Shown piece by piece: positions 8,639 through 19,584 of a stretch of 64,000 bases of DNA (position 1 is its first letter; each line of letters starts with the position of its first letter). Location: the NCBI GenBank assembly GCA_964019335.1, contig OZ025679.1, positions 62,001 through 126,000 of the forward strand. The letters run 5' to 3'. Under the pieces are notes generated by a model. It saw only the letters and a list, made by a program, of their open reading frames with translations. It made no database searches and was not told where the DNA came from. The stretch is from Diplonema japonicum (Eukaryota > Euglenozoa > Diplonemea > Diplonemida > Diplonemidae). A program made the position numbers and the translations under genes.

Positions 8639-10845
8639 ATGATCAACAACATGCCTCATGAAAACGAACCACACGAAAGCGATGCCTTATTGAGGGACCG
8701 GAAGAGGAATAGTAGGGAAGAGTATGCATTTCACAAGGTGCTGGATGGGGACAGGGAGAACAAGGGAAGGAGCGGGCTGAGGACAGCAGTGTCGGGAGAA
8801 GAGGAAAAGGGAGCACCCCCGCTGTTCCCTTCTGGTGAGTCGCACGCGTCTTCGCGTGTGGACACGCTACGCATCGACCTGCAGAAGGTAGCCTACAAGC
8901 TGAACATCCCTTTGAAAGCGCTGCTGAAGAATTTCCAGTCGGACCCCTCATCTGAGTCCTGTAAGAAGAATCGTGAGCGTGACCTCACAAAGCTTGAGCT
9001 CCCCCTTGGTGGCGACCCCTCTGGCTTGTTCCAAGACCCAATTGCAGGCACACCCCTTGCGTCCCCCTCCCTTCGCCCTGCAGAGATGAAGATGCAGACA
9101 AAGCGCTCCCTCAACGACTCCAGAGACTTCGGCACCACAGTGCTCATCAGCAACAACAACTGTGAATCACCGAATTTGATATCAGCGGACATGGCCTCTG
9201 TCTCTGCCTCCATGGCTTCAGACGAGAACCTCAAAGTGGAGCTCATGGCTGACAAGAGGGATGAGAAGCTCCCGCACGTTGCGTACCTAGTGCACGACGT
9301 TACACGGGGGGCTACTATGATGGCAATCCCCAACCTGCCGCCCCCGCCAGGCCCCATCGAAATGGATGAGGAGATCAACGAGCCTGCCAACGAGACGTGC
9401 TGCTGGTGCTTCGACATGCCAGAGGACAACCACCACGAGTCCACGTCCGCCATAGGTGAGGTCTCATGCTTCGACTTCACGCAGACCTTCACCGGTAGGA
9501 AGGATGTTGTCAAGTCTGTGATGCTGTATTCCGAGAATGGCGCTCTTTACTTGCAAGTGCAACGCAGGATGCCTTTCTGGGGACTTCCCTGCCTCCTCAC
9601 AGGCATTGTGTGCTCTGCTTTTGTCCCCACGCTCTATAGACAGCTCGCCGTTACCAGCAACGGGAACCACGACAGCAGTGGTGTGAGTGAGACAGTCGGG
9701 TCTGCTGCGTCGCACGTGTGGTGGGCATTAGGAGAGTTCATCGTGTCGAGCTTCTTGATGCTCGTGATGTTGAAGGTGCAAGGTCTGCGATGGCTGGACC
9801 CCTGGCGGTCCATGGCCGCGTCCGACACCCTCTTGTCGCAGTCGGGCATCTTCGTGCTCGTCACTGTCGTGGCTGACGTCGCAAGGCACATCTCGTGGTC
9901 CTTCATCATCAACGATGTGGCACAGGGCCCGACACAACTCTTGCATTCCAGCCATCCCTTGTGGCTGATGGTGTACAGGGCCATGTCGTCGAGCTTGCTG
10001 CTGCTCGGTGAGGTGGGCGGGTCTGTTCTGACTCTGACTGGGAACATCCTTGCTTCGCAGACCCTGGACGGGTTTAGTGACTGGGACCCCAACCACGGTG
10101 TAGTGGCGGGGCTCTGCAGCGGGCTGTCGACAGCTGTGTACCTGCTGTACGCACACAAAGTGATCGCCAACCAGCCAACTGTGGCACTTGTGTGGCTATG
10201 CAAGGTATGAGTACTAACAACTACAACACAGCACAGTGTGTAAACATGCTCGCTGCCATTGGTGTGGTCCTCATCAAGGGAAAGACAAGCTTCTTCACGG
10301 AACCTGCCCCTTTCATGGGCGGGACGGAAGGCTCACAGTATGTTGTGCTGCTAGCAATGGCTGGCATTGGGAGGGACGTGTCGTACCTGTTTGCGCTGAA
10401 AGCCCTGCACTCCCTCCCCGTGTCGACATCCATGGTGGTGGACGCTGTGCTGGCAATTCTTTTCAGCCACTGGTGTCTGAGCGAGAGCGAAAGCTTTGGG
10501 GAGTTGAAGTACCAGTTCATCGTGCCTGGGCTTCTTGTTGCAGTGACTGGGATGTTCATTGCATGTTATGTGGGGCTCAAGGAGAGGACTTTCCAGGAGG
10601 TGGACCTCACAAGCCCGGAGCTTACGAGGAAAGCAGCCCGACCACCTCCCAAACTGACATCAGCTGCACTTGGCGTTCAGCAACAGCGTGCCAAGTCCAA
10701 CCCCCCTATCATGTGGGAGTACTCGCCTCCCCCTTCGCATCTCATCAGTGAAAATGGTATGCAGCCAGCAATGTCATCACAACGCACAGAACCTTCGCCT
10801 CCTATCTATCCGAACGTAAGCCCCTCACGGAGATCAGAGCAATGA
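8639..10845 (+). CDS. polytopic membrane protein, DMT-transporter-like, with a 32-nt intron
   Basis: Exon 1 is 8639-10204 and exon 2 is 10237-10845, joined in phase 0 to give 724 residues. Without splicing, translation stops six bases into the intron. Residues 1-290 are hydrophilic and poorly ordered. About ten hydrophobic helices follow (roughly residues 315-690), with short loops and a cytosolic Pro-rich tail (PPSHLISE, SPPIYP). Ten TM helices of this size, including VPGLLVAVTGMFIACYVG near the end, resemble the drug/metabolite transporter superfamily, but no diagnostic EamA or nucleotide-sugar motif is certain. An ATG at 8651 is an alternative start. The long N-terminal domain is unusual for a transporter. 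Confidence 0.75.
10205..10236 (+). other. cis-spliced intron, 32 nt
   Basis: This begins GTATGAG, carries TACTAAC (10212-10218, identical to the yeast branch-point consensus) and ends GCACAG. It contains an in-frame TGA and splits two hydrophobic ORFs that are in phase once it is removed. It is near the lower size limit for spliceosomal introns. Confidence 0.85.
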
Positions 10846-11460
10846 AAAAACAAAGAATGAAGAAAAAAAAGTGGGAAAGGGAATGGGGAAAAAAAAAAGG
10901 GTGGTTCGTTTTACTTTTTTCTTTTTTTTTTTTTTTTTTTCTTTTTTTTTTTTTTTTGGTGGGGCCGTTGTTAACCACATCGCTTCCTATCAGTGATTTT
11001 TTTTTTCTTTTTTTTCATATTATTATTATTCTTCTTTCCGATTTTCGTTTGGATGCCATGTGCATCTTCATGTATAAATTAAAAAATGCGAAGAGTGTGC
11101 CCTGTGTTCTTGTTCTTTTTTCCCCCTCCCGGTCATTCACGGGCGTCTGATAAGACGATTCTCGTACAGGGGTGTTAGCATGAGAGGTCAGATGCATTGA
11201 CCAGAACAGGGAACAGGGATGGATCTCTTTAAGAACAACGGGAAAAGTGAGCCTCTCTACACGCTGAAATTTATATATATATATTTTTTTTTCCCCCTGC
11301 AACGCTGAGTTAATTACCCCCCTTTTTTGTTCGCTCTTTTCCCCTTTGACCCCTCCCCTCTGACCTGATGTCGTCTTTCCCTGATGTGGTCCCTTTAAGT
11401 GAGGGTGGTACGTGGCTTTTGATGTGTGTGCGTGAGGGAAATCCTCCCTGTGTGGAACAT

Positions 11461-11506
<46 letters not shown>

Positions 11507-12131
11507 TTTCCCAAGCAATATATGGTTTAAAAAATGATAATAAGATCGTGTTCTTTGTGCCGAGTAAGGATTTGCTGCAGGGCTTTTTTTTTTCGTTTTC
11601 TTTTTTACCTTTGCTTTTCCCCTTACTCGAGCAAATAGCCAAAAACAACAGGTTTACCATACCCCCTCCCCCCTTTTATTTTTCTTTTGTTCTTTGCTCC
11701 TTTACAGTTGGTTCTTTGCCTTCACATCAGGGGGCTTCCTTAGTTCTGAAAGTTATTATTTATTTTCTTCTTTTTTTCTTCATTTCTGCAAAAGAAAAGC
11801 AAAAAAACATGCTCTCTTGCTCTCTTCAGGATTACAAACCCAATCAATTTCTGCTTCTACAGAAGGTTAAATGAACTAAAAAGGGTGGGAAGAAAACAAA
11901 CTAGCAATATTATTGAACGGTCCTTATTATCGATAACAACCAAATTTAGAGTAGTCGCTGTTGGATTTTTCACATTTAGTCGCAAGTTGCCCTGTCAAGA
12001 TCTCTGAGGAACAAAAAAAAGAGGGGTCAGTGGCCAAGCCATTCGGTTCTGTCACGAATCGCGGAAATCCCTTGAATTAATCCCATAGTTTGGAGCCACA
12101 CAGGCCCTTTCGGGTATGACCTCTTGAAATA

Positions 12132-12173
<42 letters not shown>

Positions 12174-12775
12174 AAATACCAATCCGATCCCACTACCAGA
12201 CGGAGGATTGGGGGATGTAGAGAAAACAATTCAAAAGGGAAAACGGAAAGGGATATCACTTCAATTGCTAACCAAAAAAGGGTGCGACCAAGGAATCGGA
12301 TATGAAATACCATGGAATAATGCCAGTTTTGATTTGAACTCTTATGTACTGTAACAAGTCCCAAAAGGTGCACAATATGCTCCCGGGCGTTCACAGTGAT
12401 GCTAGTTTGCCAAGAAGTGCTTTTTTGCACGGGCTAGCAACGCCGTCATGCAGTTACGAGTCTTGCGGCTGGACTCATCGTACAGAGCACTCCCATACTG
12501 TATTTTCTGTTCTTTCATAAAGTCAATCATATTGTAGTGACAGGATGAAGAACACAAGTTGCCTTGTGCCCTGGAACATCGTCTGCGTGCGCCGCAGGCT
12601 TCCAACCGATGTGGTCCATCATTTCGTCGAAGGCCACCATGGGGCCCCAGTGAGCAAAAACTTGCACTTCATATGCTGTTTTGCAAGGGTCTCCTGGAGC
12701 CGCTGTTTTTTTTAAAGGGTTCCTTTCAACCAGTTCTACCCGTATTCTGTATTTCCTCCGCTGCGTCCTTTCGTA
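10846..12775. other. gene-free spacer with long T-runs and one dispersed repeat
   Basis: Low-complexity T/A-rich DNA fills this stretch (T-run of about 45 at 11461-11505, another of about 40 ending at 12172). The only recognisable item is the conserved ~115-bp repeat at 12021-12140. Open frames are homopolymer-driven and lack protein-like composition. Confidence 0.6.
12021..12140. repeat. conserved ~115-bp dispersed repeat, copy A
   Basis: This runs from GAGGGGTCAGTGGCC to GACCTCTTGAAATACC plus a T-run. It is nearly identical to copies at 26186-26305 and 27564-27681 (two visible base differences). All three are preceded by an A-run and followed by a T-run or AAT repeat. Its ends are partly complementary (AAGAGGGGTCA against TGACCTCTT). 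A CACTACCAG(A/G)CGG motif recurs further downstream of copies A and C. It could be a MITE, a SINE or a small-RNA gene. Confidence 0.8.
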
Positions 12776-12782
12776 GCCGCTT

Positions 12783-12831
<49 letters not shown>

Positions 12832-12848
12832 AATCCCAGGTGGTGGCA
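12776..12848 (+). tRNA. tRNA-Phe(GAA): tRNA-Phe (GAA), copy 1
   Basis: This is a 73-nt cloverleaf. The acceptor GCCGCTT pairs with TGGTGGC (two wobbles and one T-T). The D arm is GCTC/GAGC, the anticodon stem is TCAGA/TCTGA with loop CTGAAGA (anticodon GAA), and the T arm is CCTGG-TTCAATC-CCAGG with discriminator A. A TTTTT run, the pol III terminator, starts two bases downstream. CCTTTCGTA precedes it, as before the second copy. It lies 68 bp upstream of the CCCH gene. Confidence 0.97.
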
Positions 12849-12916
12849 TTTTTATTTATCTATCAAATTTTCACAGATTCCATTCATTTTCACTTACTTT
12901 ACAAACACTTTCTAAA

Positions 12917-13561
12917 ATGATGTTCGACGTTCCCCGTGCCAAGTCTGCGATTGTCGATTTTGTTGACGAGTTCGGGCTGCGCGAGTCGCAGTGCTCAGCT
13001 CACGAACAGCAGCCGAGCGAGGAAGGGCTCACGGACAGCCACTCGGAAGAGGTTGCCAAACCGAGGACGTTGGTGAGCGATACTGAGAGGCCGTGTGGGC
13101 ACAACCACTGGACGAAGCAGACGAAGAAGAGGGGTAAGCTGGTTCTTCGTTGCGATGTTTGCCAGTGTGTTTGGAAGACGAGGCCTGAGGCGCACACTAA
13201 GTGCGCCGCGTTCCATGCTGGGAAGTGCGAACAGGGCAACTCTTGCATTCACCCCCACATCTACGCTAGGCGTGAGACCGCTTCTCTGGCAAGGAGGAAG
13301 GCCAGGCTTGGAGTGCAGTCTGAGGTGCCTGAGGTGGAGAAGAAAGCACTTGTTATCACCGCTGCTGTTGAGGAAGAAGAGTTCTTGTGGGAACGCAGCC
13401 ACACTCCCGAGTCTTTCACTTACTCAACCTCCTTCGATCAGGAGTATGACAACACACAGTACCACTCAACCCCTGAGGCTGAAGTTTTTTACCCGACTCA
13501 GGCCTTCCCCACTGTTGCATGGTTGAACAGCTCCGAGTGGAGGCACAACCCTTACTTCTAG
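12917..13561 (+). CDS. CCCH-type zinc-finger protein, paralogue 1
   Basis: This encodes 214 residues from tandem ATGs at 12917/12920. The core (about residues 54-118) reads PCGHNHWTKQTKKRG, then RCDVCQCVWKTRP, then CAAFHAGKCEQGNSCIHPH and ends IYARRE. Cys-x7-Cys-x5-Cys-x3-His is a CCCH finger, a motif that usually binds RNA. The additional CxxC and CxH pairs before it may bind a second zinc. Flanks outside the core are low complexity, and the C-terminus has aromatic repeats (PYF end). The paralogue at 18590 shares only this core, and there the DNA is almost identical over about 190 bp. Function is unknown. Confidence 0.78.
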   Translation: MMFDVPRAKSAIVDFVDEFGLRESQCSAHEQQPSEEGLTDSHSEEVAKPRTLVSDTERPCGHNHWTKQTKKRGKLVLRCDVCQCVWKTRPEAHTKCAAFHAGKCEQGNSCIHPHIYARRETASLARRKARLGVQSEVPEVEKKALVITAAVEEEEFLWERSHTPESFTYSTSFDQEYDNTQYHSTPEAEVFYPTQAFPTVAWLNSSEWRHNPYF

Positions 13562-13636
13562 GCCAGAAAGTATCCTATCTAATGTCTAATCGATGATGTT
13601 TGCCACGTTCCCCCTGCTGTCACGTTTTTTTATTTC

Positions 13637-14089
13637 TTTATTTCACTCTTCGTCATTTTCTTCACTCACTAGGGGCCTCATTATTTAACGCGAAATGGCC
13701 ATTATTTAACGCGAAACGGCCATTATTTAACGCGAAATCGCCATTATTTAACTAGTTAAATAATGAGATTTTGCAGTTAAATAATGGCCCTTCAGAGTGA
13801 AATAATGGCCCTTCAGAGTGGGAAAATGAGTCTCGCCGTGGAAAAAAATGCACCCAACCCCTTGAAAAATTTTTTTGGGGTGGGGGTATTTTGACTATTT
13901 TTGGCCATCTGAGGCCATTCCAGCCCTTAAAAGTGGGAATAAGTGCCTTACTTCCCCTTTAAATGCCATGGCGAAATAGCAACCCCATATTACCTTAGGA
14001 AACTCCCCAAAAAGGCTGACCTGCGTGAAAAAAAACAGCAGTGAAAGCAGTGAAGAGTGAGTGACTCAAATGACGAAGAGTGAAATAAA
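13637..14089. mobile_element. non-autonomous TIR element with internal ATTATTTAAC repeats (copy 1)
   Basis: The left end TTTATTTCACTCTTCGTCAT (from 13637) is the inverted repeat of the right end (14056-14089, ending GAAGAGTGAAATAAA). Just inside the left end lie four direct copies of a ~22-bp unit containing ATTATTTAACGCGAAA, then reversed copies. There is no ORF. A nearly complete copy in the opposite orientation lies at 58224-58654. The arrangement resembles transposase-binding subterminal repeats of DNA transposons. Confidence 0.82.
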
Positions 14090-14098
14090 ACGACTTAC

Positions 14099-14220
14099 TT
14101 GCCGCCAAATGAGCCATTATTTAACTCTCGTTACCCGTTTTTTTGCACGAGGGCCCGCAGGGCCCTCGTGCAAAAAATTCGGGAACTCGCGTTAAATAAT
14201 GACTCATAATTTGTTGGCAA
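14099..14220. repeat. ~122-bp hairpin element with GGGCCCGCAGGGCCC core, copy 1
   Basis: The ends TTGCCGCCAAAT and ATTTGTTGGCAA are inverted repeats, and the centre GCACGAGGGCCCGCAGGGCC with its mirror forms a strong stem. It abuts the TIR element. Related copies lie at 18124-18245 (diverged) and 58093-58214 (inverted orientation), each also directly beside a TIR element. The pairing in all three places suggests that the two parts move as one composite unit. Confidence 0.8.
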
Positions 14221-17200
14221 TACATAGTTATTTTTTTCAATGCAGTAGAGTCAGTACTTTTTTTAAATCCTTTACCTGCCCCACCACTGGCGCTGCCCTT
14301 AAAGGGTGCTATCTGCTACTTTATTTTATTTTGACTGTGACGCGGGGGAAGGGAAAGAAACAGAAAGAAAAGGTACAACCCGTGGGCATTATGCCCCACC
14401 TGGGTTTTTATATATTCGATAAGAAGAAGAAGAAAAAAAAAACTAATACAAAACAAAGCAATGGGTATTGCTTGCCAATAATTCATTTTTACTTTTTTTT
14501 TTTTTTTTTTTCTTTTTATTATTATTTTCCTTTTACTTGCATTCCCTCTCTCGTTTTATTTTTATATTTTTTGTTTTTTTTTTTCTTCACCTGCTACCAT
14601 CCACCAGGGCTCGCCCCTACTTGCCTTTATTTATTTATTTTCTTTATCTTTTTTTTGTACATTCTTTTAATATAAACGTCCTACATTTTTCTTTCGTTTT
14701 TTCTCCTTACAGAGGAAAGAAAAGAAAACAAAAAAAAAATCGTAACTTTTTTTTTTTTGAATTTTTTAACTCAGGCCAGCTTTTTTTGAAGAGGGGGGTA
14801 TCTTGGGAAGGGGAATTAAAAAAAAGAAGAAGAAAAGGAAGAGTTCGCTACCAACTGTTCTTTCAGCTTCTTTTTTTTTTTTTTTTCGTTGCCTTCCCTC
14901 GCCCATCGCATTTTTTTATTTTCCCCCCTTCTTTTTCCTCGTTGCCCTTAATTTATAGCAGTAGCTTTTTCTTATTGTTCAAAGTACATTGTGCACTTGC
15001 CTCCCTCTTCTAGGCCTGTTGATCCATCCTTTATCCTTCTTCGGTTCGCTTTCAAAGTTCGTTCTTTTTTTCTCATTTTTCCACTTTTAGTTACCTACTG
15101 ACCACGTGACAGACCACTAAATATCGCCCTGCTCCTGTCACTGTTAGTAACTCTTCCTCTGGTGAGACTCTTCTTTCCAGGGGCGGTAAGGGGTTCTAGC
15201 TTTGGAGCAAATGAAAGGTATTTGGACTGGTTTCTGTTGGTGTGCTGCAGGGAACCCGAACAGTGGGTGAAAGGGGGAAGAGAGAGCAACGGAGAAAAAA
15301 AAATGAAGGGGGAAATGGGAACAAGACCAAAAATTTTACCCCGAATTTAAAAAAGAAAAGTAGGTCACCAGGGAAAAGTCAAGTGGAATGGAAGCTAGGA
15401 GGAGGGAGGACGAGGGGACGGAGAAAAAATACGAAGATGAAAGAAAGAAAACAAGTGAGCAGTGACCTTACCCTCTGGCTGAAAGAGATCTGCTTATTTT
15501 TTTTTTTTTTTTCCCTCTTCTTTTTTTTTTCTCTCTCTCTCTTTCCTTCCTCTTTTTTCCTTCTTCTTCTCTTTTCTATTTTCTCCCTGTCCTTACTTTT
15601 TGTTTTTGAAAGGAAAAAAAAAAGGAAAAAAAAGTGCACAAGAATAAGGAAAAAAAAACAAAACGAGCAGCAAAAATTGGAAAAAGGGGAAAAAAAATGC
15701 CAAAAAACAATTTTTTTTATAAAAAGAAGAAAAAAAACGAAGAGAACACAAAAACCAACCTATCTCTTCTTACCATCTAGCCATCAAAGTTTTTTTTCTT
15801 TACTAGTCAAAGTTGACCGATCTGATAAGAGAAGGAATATAAGAAACAGAAGAATGAGTATTAAAAAAAATGAGAAGAAAAACTAGGTTAGGTATATTTT
15901 CCTGATTTGTTTTTTCTTTTCTTTTTCTAATCTCTTTTTCTTTTCTTTTTTTTCTTTCTTCCCCACCCATTCCTGTTTACTTACGGGTGGACCTAAATAA
16001 GGTCAGCCTCCATTCAAAAAAGAAATCTTTTAAAAAAAAAAAAAATCTTACTCCTTTCAAAGAAGAAAAGCAAAGAGAAGAAGGAATACAACAAATCTTG
16101 CCAAAATACGATTGCCAAAGGTTGCGTGCACAGTTTCCTTTACACTGATCGCCCACTTCACTTTGGTATGCAAAGGCTAACTTACATTTTTTTTTGTTTC
16201 CTTCCTTTTTTTCTATCTTGCACCTTTGATGAGATTATCTGCCATGCTTTTTTCCCCCCTCTTTTTTTTCTTCATTTCTCTTTTTTCTTTTACTGCTTTT
16301 TGTTTTTTGTTTGTTTTTTTTCACTGAAGAAAAATCAAGCCTTTCCCTTTTTTATTCTTCTTTCCCCCCCTACTTTCTTCAGAGGAAGGAGGGGGGGAAA
16401 AGAAAGAGAAAAAAAACCCCCCCCTCAAGAGAAAAGAAAAAAAAAACTCCCACAAGAAATTACATGTTCTCCACCCTCCCTTTCCTTCCCCCTCCCCTTT
16501 TTTTTAAAAAAAAATAACTACAACTTTCCAATAATAATTTAACCCATAAAGGACCGCTGTTTTTCATCCAAAAAGTCGATTTTGAACTTTTCGTTCAGAT
16601 ACCAAAATAAAATGGCGAGGGTGGGGTTAGAGGGTGTGTACCAAAATTATTTCCACCACCCCATTTCTGGAGCGCGAAGCGGCCTGCATTTCAGCCCCAG
16701 ACGCGCCCAAACTTTGGTGGTAGAGCAGCATTCGAGAGAAACAACTCTTGCAAAGGGCACATGCTATCCGGGGGTTCCATGGTTTCGGCAAGCAGCGCTT
16801 ATTCAGCGTGCAGGGTGGGCTGGTTATTTTTTTTTCCACCACTTATGGCCGTTCTTTGAACACAGGTCCGAGGTGCCGCAGATATGCGACTTGTCCAATT
16901 TAAACGTATTTTTATTTTCAAGTGGTTTTCAAGAGGGTTTCAGGTGGTTTTTTAAGGTGTCGTTGGTGTGAAAAACTTCGGAACAGGGCACAGGGCACAG
17001 GGCACATTGCTACCTTGCAATCTTAGGTATCTTCGGCATATCTATCTTGATTATGAGCCCTGTAAGTATCCAAAGGCCTCTATACCACTCGAATGGCTTG
17101 CTGCCCACCCCACGATAGCCTTTTAGAGCTGCAGGAGTGAAAAACAAACTCAAAGTACAGGACAGGCCCCCTGCTGGAGGCGCCCTATCAAAAACAAGGG

Positions 17201-17545
17201 AAAACCCTCCTTACATTGAGACCCACTACTGGTACACTTGGACCTGGTACCTTGCGAATTTTCCTCCCCACCTGCTCGATTTTGTCATCCCATTTCATAT
17301 CCGGGATATCCCTATCATCCGGTGACACTGACACTTCTTCAGAAGTGCTTTCGGCACGACGCATTATGGAGTGTAAAAAAAACAATGTCTGTGCCACTAT
17401 TTTTTTTCTCCCCTTGCAGTTTGGATACAAAAATTTACGGGCGACATAGCGTTCAGTATAAAAAAGTCGCAAAATAGGCCCCTCTTAAGAGTGGGCATGC
17501 AGAGCACTAAAAATGCCTTAGCAGAATTAAAAAAAAAAAAAAAAA
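14221..17545. other. 3.3-kb gene-free region
   Basis: This is mostly T-rich and A-rich low-complexity DNA with many short homopolymers. Open frames here encode Phe/Leu/Lys-rich translation without conserved motifs. 16570-17520 is less biased and may be old repeat or pseudogene DNA, but I recognise nothing in it beyond a three-fold ACAGGGC tandem near 16985-17005. Confidence 0.5.
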
Positions 17546-17549
17546 GGGG

Positions 17550-18075
17550 TAGAGTCCTAACTCGACCCCTAAGTTTCCGAAACGCTCAAATTCCGCCCCC
17601 TAGGTTTCCAAAATGCTCAATGTCCACCCCCTAGGTTTCCGAAATGCTCAAAGTCCACCCCCTAAGTCTTCAAAACGCTCAAATCCTGCCCCCTAAGTTT
17701 CCAAAGTGTTCAAAGTCCGCCCCCTCAGGTTTTCAAATGCCCTAACTAGGCCCCTACGGCGGGAAACCGCTCAAAGTCAACCCCTTAGTTTTCAAAATGC
17801 TCAAAAAAACCCCCCTTAGTTTCATGAATAACCCGATTGGGTCCCCTATGTTTCATTAATGCTCAACAAGGTTGTGCGCATGCATGTTCCTTAACAATAG
17901 GCAACTTGAAAGGAAAAGAAAAAGACAGCCCGGGTAACCAAGGCTACTTCTTAGAGGGCTGCGTCGAAGGTGTCTTCCTGTGTAATGTATTACAGCATTT
18001 AAAAGAAAACTCAAACTAAGGGGGTGGATTTTGAGCATTTCTCGAACTTAGGGGTCAAGTTAGAAGTTTTCTCAA
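17550..18075. repeat. TIR-bounded element carrying ten ~30-bp tandem repeats
   Basis: Ten degenerate units of about 30 bp, consensus CCCCCTAGGTTTCC followed by (A/G)AAATGCTCAAAGTCC, run over 17566-17867. The left 50 bp (17550-17600) is the imperfect inverted repeat of 18019-18075. The whole is therefore a TIR element with a minisatellite at one end rather than a simple tandem array. The 150 bp between is unique. No convincing ORF is present. Confidence 0.75.
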
Positions 18076-18123
18076 AAAAAAATTAGATGGGTTTAAAAAA
18101 AAAAAAAAAAAATAGCTATTTAT

Positions 18124-18245
18124 TTGCAACAAATTATGGCCATAATTTACTCGAGAATCGTGGGTTTTTTGGCTGAGGGCCCACAGGGCCCGAGGTCAAA
18201 AAAAAACGGTTCGAGAGTAAATGGGATGGCCATATTTGGTGCAAG
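18124..18245. repeat. hairpin element with GGGCCC core, copy 2 (diverged)
   Basis: This has the same plan as 14099-14220: TTGCAACAAATTAT end, central GAGGGCCCACAGGGCCC stem with flanking T- and A-runs, and ATTTGGTGCAAG at the other end. Arms are about 70 percent alike to copy 1 by eye. It is directly followed by the TIR element at 18258. Confidence 0.68.
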
Positions 18246-18257
18246 TAATTTAAGTAA

Positions 18258-18545
18258 TTTTATCTGATAGTTCAGAAATTGAGTCACTCCGAGTGACCAA
18301 AAAAGTGGGCCAAAAACCCAAAACCAAATTATGAGCTATCAACTGTCAATAATAGCTATCAAATTATGAAAAACGGTCTATTTTCAGCTGATTCAGGCGG
18401 AAGTGCGGTGACCCTACACATTTTTAGTCCCCCAGACATAATTGAGCTATCAAATTATAGCCCGGATTATCAAATTATGAGAGGGGGGGTAATCAGATTA
18501 TAGGGGGGGTTAGGAGTGAAGAAATTTCTGAACTATCAGATTAAA
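18258..18545. mobile_element. TIR element with internal CAAATTATGA repeats
   Basis: TATCTGATAGTTCAGAAATT at the left (from about 18261) is inverted at the right (AATTTCTGAACTATCAGATT, 18523-18542), with CACTCC/GGAGTG extending the match to about 33 bp. Inside are repeated TATCAAATTATGA motifs. Size and architecture (TIR, iterated short motifs, adjacent GGGCCC hairpin) mirror the 13637 element although the sequences differ. It ends 44 bp before the second CCCH gene. Confidence 0.75.
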
Positions 18546-18589
18546 AAAAAGAAAACGCACACCACAGTGGTATTCACCAACAACTTAAC

Positions 18590-19135
18590 ATGTCGTTCTC
18601 AGCTTCCTGCTCCACTCTTTCAAACAGCAGTCTGGACCTGCACAGCGAGGGGAGTTACGAGCACGTCGAGGCGCTACCAGCCGCCACTGTGCGGCCGAAA
18701 CCTTTTAGAAGCGATACTGAGAGGCCGTGTGGGCACAACCACTGGACGAAGCAGACGAAGAAGAGGGGTAAGCTGGTTCTTCGTTGCGATGTTTGCCAGT
18801 GTGTTTGGAAGACGAGGCCTGAGGCGCACACTAAGTGCGCCGCGTTCCATGCTGGGAGGTGCGAACAAGGCGATGCTTGTCCTCACCCCCACATCTACGC
18901 TAGGCGGGAACTTCTCGGGTCGGTACGACGCAGGGCACAACGGCAGTTCTACAAATCGGGTGCAGCTACGATGAACCCCCTTATGAGGGGCCTGTGCACT
19001 CTGCCACCTGCCACTATCAACCCAGTTGCCTGCCCACAACAACCTGCCCCTGTTATATTGCCCTGTCACCAACAGGAACGCACCTTTCAGCAACAGCAGC
19101 AGTGTGTCTGGACACACAACCCATACGCATCGTGA
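18590..19135 (+). CDS. CCCH-type zinc-finger protein, paralogue 2
   Basis: This encodes 181 residues. Residues 41-104 (SDTERPCGHNHW to HPHIYARRE) repeat the zinc-binding core of the gene at 12917, with CAAFHAGRCEQGDACPHPH giving Cys-x7-Cys-x5-Cys-x3-His. N- and C-terminal parts are unrelated to paralogue 1. The C-terminal half is Gln/Pro-rich with a QQQQQ stretch and ends HNPYAS (paralogue 1 ends HNPYF). DNA identity over the core is almost complete, with sharp borders. A tRNA-Phe gene lies 394 bp downstream. Function is unknown. Confidence 0.78.
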   Translation: MSFSASCSTLSNSSLDLHSEGSYEHVEALPAATVRPKPFRSDTERPCGHNHWTKQTKKRGKLVLRCDVCQCVWKTRPEAHTKCAAFHAGRCEQGDACPHPHIYARRELLGSVRRRAQRQFYKSGAATMNPLMRGLCTLPPATINPVACPQQPAPVILPCHQQERTFQQQQQCVWTHNPYAS

Positions 19136-19528
19136 GCAGTAAAAGGTGCAGACGCGGACACTGAATTGGTATGGGAGAAAATTAAATCGATCGTAAAGTT
19201 TTATTACAAAAAAACACAGGCGATACCTTCGCGAGGCAGACAAGGGCCACGTTGACTCCCTTCGTCCACCTCCCCTTAAGAGCACGTATTCCTTTTTCTT
19301 TTCAAACTGGCGCACACTGCAGCTGGGCACAGGACAATAATATAAATAAACAAATGCTGTAAAACAAAAACAAAAAAAAAAGTTCCACAAGGGAAAAAAA
19401 AAACTTGGACCTGCCGAAATTTCCGGCGTTTTTCCATTCAGATTTTTTTTGTTTTTGGACTTTCCACCAGGATGGATTAATCATTCGGGGCAGACCATTC
19501 TAGATTTTCTGACGTGGCTCCTTTCGTA
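19136..19528. other. spacer between the CCCH gene and tRNA-Phe
   Basis: I see no gene or strong repeat. A/T-rich with several A-runs. CCTTTCGTA just before the tRNA is shared with the first tRNA-Phe copy. Confidence 0.5.
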
Positions 19529-19535
19529 GCCGCTT

Positions 19536-19584
<49 letters not shown>

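Noticed and set aside
12021-12140. tRNA or 5S rRNA identity for the conserved 115-bp repeat
   Set aside because: No cloverleaf with T-loop TTCRANNC in position and no match to 5S internal control blocks.
14199-16542. Several open frames of 60-214 codons
   Set aside because: Composition is Phe/Lys/Leu from homopolymers. No conserved motif or start context.
17566-17867. CRISPR array for the 30-bp repeats
   Set aside because: Units are directly adjacent and degenerate with no unique spacers, no cas genes, and the genome is eukaryotic.
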